From Kudoa neothunni (lineage: Eukaryota > Cnidaria): a stretch of DNA of 64,000 nucleotides. Numbering within the stretch: position 1 is the stretch's first letter; each line of letters opens with the position of its first letter. The notes under the pieces were generated by a model. The model was not told the DNA's origin, ran no database searches, and saw only the letters and a program-made list of their open reading frames with translations. Positions 52,003 to 61,259 of this stretch are shown here, in pieces. The stretch spans positions 6,076,001-6,140,000 of the forward strand of contig OZ199839.1 of NCBI GenBank assembly GCA_964304625.1. The letters are read 5' to 3'. The translations under genes and the position numbers were made by a program.

Positions 52003-54143
52003 GCATGTATGGTAGTGGTGTTATGATAAATCATAAAATTAAATATTTACGAATAAGGTAATAACGCAAGAATTTAATGCTTTCGAAATTTTTTATAGAA
52101 ATTGTTTCTGATATGATATGACAAGTTTTTGATGTTTCCATATTATCAGTGAGCTGACGGTAATCTGGTTTGTATGCTGTTAACGCTGTACGAATTACAT
52201 CCATCTGGAGTTTGTTGTTTTGTGAGGAAGGGATCCGCGATGTTTCCATTTTAAAAACTTCATGGTTTAATAAATAGACTCATTACAAAAAGTTTTTGCA
52301 AAGATAGAAAAAAGTTGGAGGTAATTTTTGTTTAATTTTGAATATTTGATTACTGGAACATATTTCGAAAATTTGTTTGGTTCCTTGGAATATCGAATCA
52401 TCTTAAAAGTTTTGAGGAAGCTTTTATTATTCCGATAGCTATCATTTTGGTAATGGATAAACACCAGTTCTAATTCTAATCCCTAAGGAAACTCGTATTA
52501 ATTCTAGTTTGCGAAAAATATTATCTAGTTTACGATTAAAGGGTTCATTTCTTCATTTGATTAGTTAGTTTAAATTTTCCAATTTTTTCGTATTAACATT
52601 TTGGTTGAATCAAAAAAAAAATCCACTAAAAAAAAGTTTTTCAAGAGCCCAGTTTGGCCACCGCTGACATATAGCCTCCAAATAGATCATTCCAAAGATA
52701 TCTCGTGACAGATATATACACATTCACTAGAATTTTTCTTTTAATTAACTTTCTTAGAATTATTAATATAAAATTAATGATAAATTTGAATTTTCAGAGT
52801 ATTTTTCATACATGAAATTTTTGTTGTATTTTAATTGTCCGTCATTAATAACTTATCCATAATCATTTTTTTCTATGAATTATATATTGTATTGTATAGT
52901 AATTAAAATCTTTCCAATTGTTTTTATCAACAGTTATTTTTAATTAATAATCATCAAAAATAGATAATCAACCATAAATACACAATCGACCAGTGTTTCC
53001 CTACAAATTTTTGACTGGTAACTCCATTCTAATTTCCGCGCTCCCTCCTTCTTGTGAAAGTGAAGTCTCAATTTTACAGATTTAAATGTGAAAATGATAA
53101 TACCAATAAAAAATATTTTAAAATTATACTTATAATTATTTTAATTGGTATTTTAACTTGATAATATTCCTGCTTATTTTTAAAATGCATTAATTAATAC
53201 AACATCTTTTGATTAACTCAATTTGTTATGCTCAATTGAAAAAGAAAAATATCTTTTTTTGCCTCATGACTCAACAATCAACAATCAACACTCAACGATC
53301 GAAACTATTATTTATTCCTGCTCTAAAATAACATTTTTACGTAAAGTAATAAATAAGCCTAATCAAAAAATATTATTATAATTATTTCAAAATATTTATT
53401 CAAAACTAATATTAAATTATTAAAATAATGATTATATGCGTTGGATAAAGCTTTGTATTTAAATGAACAAATCAAATAAGCCAAATAAATATGGTCAATC
53501 TATACAGTTCACAAAATAAAATTTTCAAAAAATGTTATTTGTATTTAATTGATCTGACGGCTCTCTCGCTCTCGTCCGTTTTTGATAAGTAATTCAAAGC
53601 GTGACACTTTTTTGCACAATAGTACATGGAAATGGTTTGGGAGGATTCAGGGAATTTTTATTTGTATACAACAAAGTCGAGAAGTCTGATTCATATGCCA
53701 ACTTATGCTGGATAATCCTAGCGAATTCCTTATTCTATATAGAGTCAGACTTTAGTTTAATAATTGAGACAATGGGTTAGGAAGAATTTAGAAAATTCAA
53801 AACAGCTGCCTACCAAATGTACCTGAATAAAAACTAACTAATATATACTGTTAAAATTAGCATTCATTTATTTTAGTGTGTAAATGAATGCATTGATTTT
53901 CGTTTTACCAACATTTAAAAGAAAAATTAGCCACAATTCATATCAGGGACCAGATACAAACACGAGCATAAATCTTAAACTGTTACATAATAAAGAATAT
54001 ACAGTTAAATGGTGGATCTCAAATTTAAACAGAAGATAAAATTATAAACACATTGTGGTTTTATTTTGAATTGTATAGTTTATTTCCAAGTAGATAGAAA
54101 TGCCGACCACCGAACTACAGCATAAACATATAAACATGTTATC
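52003..54143. other. No gene supported
   Basis: Two neighbouring minus-strand frames (52031-52249, 52267-52464) are lysine- and tyrosine-rich and match nothing I know. The rest is AT-rich sequence with short poly-A or poly-T runs. Confidence 0.4.
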
Positions 54144-54482
54144 TTAACCCTCTAAAGACGAAAAAAAACTACCCTCCAATTACATTGGGGTCAATATGAC
54201 CCCAGATTTTTATTTGATAAATTTGATTAATAAATTTTTATAATCCCGACTGTAAATTATTCACAAATTCTAACGGTTGAATTTTGAGTAAAACATTAAT
54301 AAATAGGCAAATTAATCTGCCTTAATCTCATTCGCAATATCTCGCCGCTCGCCGCCTATTATCGTTAAATTAATATCCTCAAGGATATCCACTTTTAGGA
54401 TAAAAAATTGCATATTTAAAGTTTAGATAAGAAAAACACATTCTATAGTTATATTCAAAAGAGAATCTATGTAATAATTAAT

Positions 54483-56071
54483 TCAAACAATTGCAACATT
54501 TGTTGGATGAGTGTACTTGGCAGTAAGGTTTATTACAATCCGAATAACGAAGGAACGTTTTTTATCATTTCCACGAGGGCAATAACTACATCGTGCCCTC
54601 TGATTTTTAATTTGAGAGACATTTGTAATTTGTTCGGAGAAAGGTGATTTTCTTTTGACAACTTTGTTATTATTTGAATTTCGATGGATAAGTGGTTGGT
54701 AGAGAGCTTCAACGATTTCTTTTAGAAAGTTACGACGGGTTTTATTTTGGCTATTAAAAATATTCTTGTATAATGCAAAAGCATTAATCAAGGATAGATC
54801 GAGAATATCGAAAAAAACTATCATTGGCCATCTGCGGTTGAATCTGCGAACAGAAACTGAGGCAAGCATTCGGTCAATGGTGTCGACTCCCCTTACGCTT
54901 TATTTTAGCAAATGATCATTTCAGGTTTTTTTTTGTGTGAGGTATCAAGGATGTTACCATTGGTGGTTCCAGTTGAAATTAGAATGACAGCTTTATTTTT
55001 TGTTGACATACGACGTTAGCATATTTTTCTCAAAAAAGGCAAAAGTTGTACTATACAATTCCCTTTTTTTTGAAGCAAGCACACAAGTTGGAAGTTCCCT
55101 TTTGTTGTGGCGAATAGTGCCCAAGTATGTCAATTTTTTTTGTAATAACTGTGACGTAAGTGGAAAAGAAGGAAAAAAATTATCAGCTATGATATTTCTT
55201 CCAGAGTGACATAGTGGTTCAGAGAGTGATAGGACAATACCTTCGGCAACATTTAAGTTTCGTTCGTTTTTCCATTTTTACCCAGATACGGAGAGATATT
55301 TAAAACATATTTTTCGATTTGATCGACAAGTAAAAAAAAGTTTAGACCATATTTAGTTGGTTTCAATGGCATATACTGTCTAAAGGGGCATCGTCCCTTG
55401 AATGCAACCAACTGCTCGTCAATTGTGACGTCTTGGTTTGGGTTGAAACATTTTGGTAATTCTCTTGTCCACATTTCCCATACTTCACGTATTGGGCAAA
55501 ATTTATCTGTGATTCTTCTCTCATGCCTAGTTTTTACGTCATCGAAATGAAGAGGTCGTGAAATTTGGTAAAATCTTGTCCTTGAAAAAATTGTTCGATA
55601 GATTTCTCTACCCTCAGACACACTGAACAATTCTGCCATGGGCTCCTCCCGATCTTTATGAACAGACATAAGGATAAGAATACCTAAATATCCATCAAAC
55701 TCTGTGGAATCAATGTCGGTCCAATTTTCTTTAAAATGGCTAAGCCCAAAAATGTTTGTGCATTCGATAATTCTCTCACAAATACTTGTAGTAAACATGA
55801 TGGAAAGACAATCCAACATATTACGAACTCTCTGTAAACAATAGGTGGTCGGACCGGGATGCGAGTTCATTATATTTTCAGCTAATCTTTTAGAGACAAC
55901 AGGTTTGGTTAAGCTCCAGGTGATTCCACTTTTACTAATTATGAAGCTATCGGTCTCAACAATTTCCAACAGTTCATCCGACGATTCAGAAATTTCAGTC
56001 AAAATGTCTTCAAACTCACTTCCTGACGATTCGTGTTCACCACTTGACATCTCGACAGCACTCATCGCCAC
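54483..56071 (-). pseudogene. piggyBac transposase, broken
   Basis: The first frame (56071-55253, 272 codons) has an acidic N-terminus, then SVHKDREEPMAELFSVSEGR, FYQISRPLHFDD and TIDEQLVAFKGRCPFRQYM, the core of DDE_Tnp_1_7, and the first catalytic aspartate in FFLLVDQ. A frame change near 55260 leads to NIIADNFFPSFPLTSQLL and TIRHNKRELP (second aspartate). Several stops lie near 54.90-55.02 kb, then GVDTIDRM (third aspartate) and RRWPMIVFFDILDLSLINA follow. The C-terminal zinc-binding ring is split: ARCSYCPRGNDKKRS is in one frame and CNKPYCQVHSSNKCCNC in the next. At least three breaks; not functional. Confidence 0.9.
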
Positions 56072-56403
56072 GCGATAAAGTTGTGCACAATATTGAGGCT
56101 ACTCATGTATTATTCTAATATAATGTTGAATAAAACAGGATCGTTGCTTTATCATATAATTTAGTATAGTTAAAATATATTACGAAAAATATTATATTCA
56201 TATTAACCCTTAAAATAAACACAAAACTATTTTGTTCATTCAACGATCATGACGGAAATGAAGACGCAATAAGCCGATGAAGATTAAATAAGATTAATTA
56301 ATGTATTTAATATCGTTTTACTCGAAATTCAACCATTAGAATTTTTAATACTTTACCATGGTGATTAAAAAAATTTATTATTCTAATTTTTCGAATAAAA
56401 AAC

Positions 56404-56597
56404 TGGGGTCATGTTGACCCCAGTGTAATCGGAGGATAGTTTTTTTTATTACATTTCACAGTCAGAATTTTTTTGTTATTTTTCGTTTAAAATACCACTA
56501 CAACAATATAGGAGAATACATGTAATCTTGTGGCATGAAGAAGAATTCTAACAAAGTTACTGGTGATCAATTAGGTTTTGGGGTCATATTGACCCCA
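56404..56597. repeat. Paired palindromic subterminal repeats at the right end of piggyBac
   Basis: Two copies of the 19-base self-complementary block (56404-56422 and 56579-56597); one more lies at the left end (54186-54204). GGGGTC and GACCCC flank a seven-base centre. Position close to both termini and repetition suggest a transposase-binding or end-pairing role; this is inference. Confidence 0.75.
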
Positions 56598-56758
56598 ATG
56601 TCTTTAGAGGGTTAAAAGATATTAAAGTTACGATTTTACATGGAAATAGCGAATGCTGGATTTATTACACTGAATAGACTAAATATAAACTATTACCTTA
56701 TTTTTCCATATAATATGATCAAATAAAATGAATTATACATTAAATAAGTTTTCATATA

Positions 56759-57946
56759 CAGTCGAACCCCGTTTATCCGAAAATGTTTGGACCTGGAATT
56801 TCCTTTCGGACACTGAAATTTCGGTTAAACAAAGTTCGATAAATGCTCATATGTGTTAGTTAAAAATTGTAGGTTAATTACATACTTTATTTTTTATTAT
56901 TCAATGTTTATTTTATATTTTCAAAGAAAACTCTACTACATATAAAGTTAGAATAGTGTATACAATTTGAAAACATTAGTTTAAGGCACAGTAATGCTAG
57001 ATCCAACGTAGTCGACACACAAATACTACAGATGTGTGAGACCTTAGCGCCGCTGGGCCATATTAGAATGACACATTCTATATTCTAAAAATGGACTATT
57101 ATTATTAATTTTTTTGTAATTTCACCTGTATTTGGATATAATGAGATGTACTAATAATGATGGTAAGAATAAAAAAGTAACAATTAGGAGAAATTTCCCA
57201 GTATTCTCCATAGCGATATTTAGAATTTCCTCATTAATTAAAATAGGTCATATTCCAACTATTTAATATTGTTAAATGATTGTTAAGACTGGATAGGACT
57301 TAAAATGGAGGTGTTATGAGAAAAACTGATAAGTGAACATTGTGACGGATTTGCATATGTTATCTAACATTGCAATATAATAAACAATGGGTAATCCATC
57401 TAGGCGGCATTTTATCTGTTATCATCATAAACAGTGTGTTTTTCTACAGCGCTACATTAAAACTATTACAACATTGTTGAATTGGGTAAATTCCGAGGAT
57501 AAATTGGTCTTATATAGTCACTGCTAGTTTGTGATTATAAAATTCAATAAATTCCATTTGTATATTTATTACTTATGAAAATGAAAATATACAAGGGAAT
57601 TTATCTTTAGCCAACATTTATTCGTTCATGATGAATATGGTTGGATTTTGAACATAAAATACAATATTATTTACATTAAGCTATTTCTATTAATCAAACA
57701 TAAAGTTAAATTGAGTAAATAACGAACATATGCATCGAATAAATAAATGTAGGTGTCATTTTAACCAAACGCTAATCTAGATTTCAAGGCATTTTATTCG
57801 AAAATTCCATAAAAAATTTGTTTCGGATTGCTTAAGCTAAAATTTCGGTTAAACGAAATTATTTTCTATAGAGTCTACATCATGTTCAAATGAATTTTAA
57901 AAAACCATTCGGCTAATGCTATTTTCGGATAAACGGGATTCAATTG
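56759..57946. mobile_element. Tigger-type MITE, copy 2 (1188 bp), complete ends
   Basis: Starts CAGTCGAACCCCGTTTATCC and ends with the inverse of CAATTGAATCCCGTTTATCC, with TA at 56757-56758 and 57947-57948. This is the classic pogo/Tigger terminus. The interior has no transposase frame and matches 19725-20642. A 126-base insert at 57344-57469 is absent from that copy. Confidence 0.88.
57344..57469. mobile_element. 126-base insertion inside the Tigger-type MITE, 8-base target duplication
   Basis: AACATTGT occurs at 57336-57343 and 57470-57477. The other MITE copy has a single GAACGTTGTTGAATTG at the corresponding place, so it is the empty site. Eight-base duplications are typical of hAT elements; I do not see clear inverted ends in the insert. 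Confidence 0.7.
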
Positions 57947-58203
57947 TACCATTTTACGAATAGAAATAATCGATAAAAACACTTGATGATTTTATTACAG
58001 CATTACGTCATTACATGATTAAAACAGAGATTAACAATGATTACGCAATAAATAAATTTCGATAGATTTTCAATTTTATTCTAGAATGACTCTGGCACAC
58101 GAATTTTGCTCTTCCTATCCCAAGTGGATGCGGGCACGCGTTTAGAAAAACATTGCAATAGACAAATCGATCTTAGTTACAGTATTTAAAATGAAATGAA
58201 GAA

Positions 58204-58208
<5 letters not shown>

Positions 58209-58239
<31 letters not shown>
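58209..58239. repeat. (AT)n dinucleotide run
   Basis: About 31 bases of alternating A and T, some 100 bases upstream of the NELF-A start codon. Confidence 0.9.
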
Positions 58240-58240
<1 letters not shown>

Positions 58241-58339
58241 CTACAAAACATAACAACACATAGGTGTGGTTGTGATAAATTTGAGATTGAAAACGCGTAA
58301 ACTAAAATTGTAGTGCAATACGCAGGCGCTTCTTGGATT

Positions 58340-61250
58340 ATGCCTGGAAGGAGGACGTTCACTTCTACGAACCATAGATGGAATGTTAATGAGGAATGCA
58401 TTCGATATGTGTTAGGTTGTAATTCGTTAGACGAATTTCTAGCCAACCTCGCTCATGACGACCCAAATATTTTGGTGAATATGTTGATAGCTTGTCTTCA
58501 CTGTGACATTGACACTCGAAATCGAGTGGTTGAGTTTTTAACAGAATATGTACAATCTGACATGATTAAATCAGAATGGAAATATGTTTTGGGGTTGGTA
58601 TTATCTTCGTTGTCTATTCTAAGGGACGCTCCGCCAATTTTACATAATTACTCCACAGAAATGATGCAGAAAATAAGAGACCAATTTTCTACTAAAAGTT
58701 TGGGTAGGGGTGTTGATTGTATCATTAAATTTTTGATATAAATTAATTAGATTTGAGTCGGATGGTTGATCACAGTACAGATCTAAAACAACGTTATTTT
58801 AAGTTGAATCACATGAGTGCTGTTGTTGGAAATACTCCTAATCACAAAATTTTTTATCATCACTCACACGAGTTCAAGGAGACCAAGCATTTTAATGTTT
58901 GTCAAACATTTCTGGATCAACGACGTAGCAAAATCGGTGATTTTAAACGCGTGTAATTGAATTTTAATTAAACCCTTAGAGAAGTTTACTCATCGTGCCA
59001 AAATCGAACCAGCTCATTTTCATCGTATTTTGTGTCTTATTTTCGACATTTAAACTAAGTAATTGTGGTTGTAGGCAAAAATACAACACCAACGAAAACG
59101 GAAAAACCTATTGTCGATCTGTCTCCCCAATCCAAACCTATTAAACCTTTCGATATAGATATAATGGCGAAATCGAGATCACACCCCAAAACTATATCGA
59201 ATCAGAAGAAAACTGTGGTATTGCAGTTGATTGAATAGATTGTTGGTGAATGCTGATTTTAGTTATTGGATTTGGATGTGGATTTGTTTTCAAAGAAAAA
59301 GCCTGGTGTATCAAAATCAAAAGCGGCTGCTGGCAAAAGCAAATCAACCCCGACCAAAAATGCTCCTATTAACGCAAAAATCTCCCTCGACTCCGACAAC
59401 AAACCACCTGCAGCAACCACCTTTAATATTAACAATGCGGCTAGTTTGTATCCCAACACGCATACAGTTAACCTCACTACTCCTATGGGCAGTCGACTTG
59501 CTTCCAACCAATCTGTTCAACCCAATCTTCAACAGCTACATCAATCCAATTCACAAATACCCAACAATTCGGTTGCATCTTCCGCCAATAGAAACGACGC
59601 CAAATTCAATATACCTATTATTCGTGTCAATCCTAATCTACTGTCCAAATTGAATATGTCTCATATGAGTTCCAACCGTAGAATTGTCTCCGCGAACAAA
59701 CTCAACGATAACACTGCTTCGAATGTGAATACTTTTTCCTGGAGATATTTGTTTAGATTAATCATAATCAACCAATCAATCATAATCATTAGGTTCAAAC
59801 TCCAAGGATGAACACATCTAATTTACGCAATATGCCACAATTAAACACAATACCTATTACTTCAACAAATAATCCCCAACAACCCTCAGCTCGTAGTGCA
59901 ACCATCAACAAAGTTCCGTTAATCGCTAACACTAATCCCATCCCTGTTAGTAATAACCCCAGTAGTTCAGCTGACAAGAGTCGTCAAGACAATGTAACTC
60001 ATAGTTGTTTGATATTAGACAAATCTGAATTTAAATTTGAATTAAAGCCGTTGCTATTGTTTCGTAAAAATTAATTTTAAAATAGTACGTGCGCGTGCGT
60101 GGTCCTCATTTTTAATCCATTAAACTTTTACTTTGTGATCACATTTATAGTTTATTTGTTACTAATTATTACTATTATTTTATTATTATTATATTTATTT
60201 TATTATTATAATTTTTATTTTATTATTATAATTTTTATTTTATTATTATAATTTTTATTATTTATTTTTTTATTATTTTTATTATTATTTTATTATTTAT
60301 TATTTTATTATTTTTATTATTATTTTTTATTATTTATTATTTTATTATTTTTATTATTATTTTATTATTAATTTTTATTATTATTAATTTTTATTTTATT
60401 TTTTTATTAGATTTTATTATTAATTTTTATTATTATTATTATTTATTATTTTATTATTATTTATTATTATTATTTTATTTATTATTATTATATTTATTTA
60501 TTATTATTATATTTATTTATTATTTTTATTATTATTTATTATTATTATTTTATTTATTATTATTATATTTATTTATTATTAATTATATTTATTATTATTT
60601 TTAATTTTTAGCGTGATAATTGACCAGCAATAATTATTCACATTCATTATTAATATCAATGGAATGAATTTATTCTTATAAATGAATAGTTTTTGAATTA
60701 ATCCGAACCGCTTTATGTATTCGAGTTGTGTTTATTATTAGTCTTATTCAATTAAAATTGCGTGTAATTAGTTATACCCATTCTAACACTTATTATATTA
60801 CATTTAATTGAATTCGATAATTTTCGCGCGTAATTTTTCTGATATTTCATTAAAACAACCAACGGCAATTATATTACTATTATAATATTAATTCTCATTG
60901 GTATACATAAATTGTGGATTAACTCTTTTTTTGTTTAGGCAAAAGAGTTTTTATCGGTTCTTAACAAAGCTCCTACCAATGTTAAAATGTTGGTGGCTAA
61001 TTTTCTCAAAGGAAATCGAGGTCTATAAATATATTAATAGTTTAATCTTTGCAATCAGCTAATCCATTTAGATTTACCTCCAGAAGCCAATGGAAATCCA
61101 GTTTATCAGGTGAAACTAACCGAAAGTTGTATCCAACGGCAAATCGATCCCAATCAACCAGCAATTACGGTTGCTATCGAAGAATGGGTTCAGTTGGATT
61201 ATTCTACTGGTTATTTGAAACGGTTTAGAGCTCCACGTAAAATCTCATAG
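58340..61250 (+). CDS. NELFA: Negative elongation factor subunit A (NELF-A/WHSC2)
   Basis: NELF-A is part of the four-subunit NELF complex that holds RNA polymerase II in promoter-proximal pausing in metazoans. Eight exons: 58340-58709, 58751-58936, 58980-59024, 59075-59214, 59263-59724, 59793-59993, 60939-61020 and 61072-61250 (TAG). All are GT-AG with agreeing phases and give 554 residues (human about 528). The N-terminal helical domain (residues 1-130, VNEECIRYVLGCNSLDEFLA; HDDPNILVNMLIACLHC) matches human NELF-A. LKQRYFKLN corresponds to VKHFQLKRK; LLDLDVDLFSKKK to LLDISELDM. A long Ser/Asn/Pro-rich disordered middle follows. The end has AKEFLSVLNKAP, VKMLVANFLKGNR, NPVYQVKLTE and VQLDYSTGYLKRF, the conserved C-terminal tail (human FEMNYATGQWTRFK). 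ATG at 58340 starts the conserved region; no other in-frame ATG precedes it in this exon. Intact, probably functional. Confidence 0.93.
60150..60612. repeat. TTA/ATTT-rich low-complexity tract in the long NELFA intron
   Basis: About 460 bases made almost only of TTA, TTTA and ATTT units on the plus strand, with almost no C or G. It lies in the single long intron (59994-60938) of a gene whose other introns are 41-68 nt. It probably arose by slippage expansion of a short repeat. Confidence 0.9.
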
Positions 61251-61252
61251 AA

Positions 61253-61258
61253 AATAAA
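61253..61258 (+). promoter_or_regulatory. Polyadenylation signal of NELFA
   Basis: AATAAA starts three bases after the TAG stop; a second AATAAA lies near 61332. Such a short 3' UTR is possible in a compact gene, so either may be used. Confidence 0.45.
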
Positions 61259-61259
61259 T

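Larger units (their letters stand above)
54144..56615 (-). mobile_element. piggyBac DNA transposon, both ends present
   Basis: TTAA at 54144-54147 and 56612-56615, with perfect 12-base terminal inverted repeats CCCTCTAAAGAC (54148-54159) and GTCTTTAGAGGG (56600-56611). Subterminal copies of a self-complementary block, TGGGGTCAATATGACCCCA, lie at 54186-54204, 56404-56422 and 56579-56597 with small differences. The transposase is on the minus strand and frame-broken, so this copy is not autonomous, but its intact ends could still be recognised by an active relative. Confidence 0.93.

Noticed and set aside
52031-52464. Two adjacent minus-strand frames as a small gene
   Set aside because: No recognisable domain, and no splice sites with matching phase between them that I could support.
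59259-59977. Minus-strand and alternative-frame ORFs over NELFA
   Set aside because: They are shadows of the Ser/Asn/Pro-rich NELF-A exons; only the plus-strand model gives agreeing splice phases.
60150-60612. CRISPR-like or satellite array
   Set aside because: The units vary in length and are simple TTA/ATTT runs; there are no spacers, and the tract is in a eukaryotic intron.
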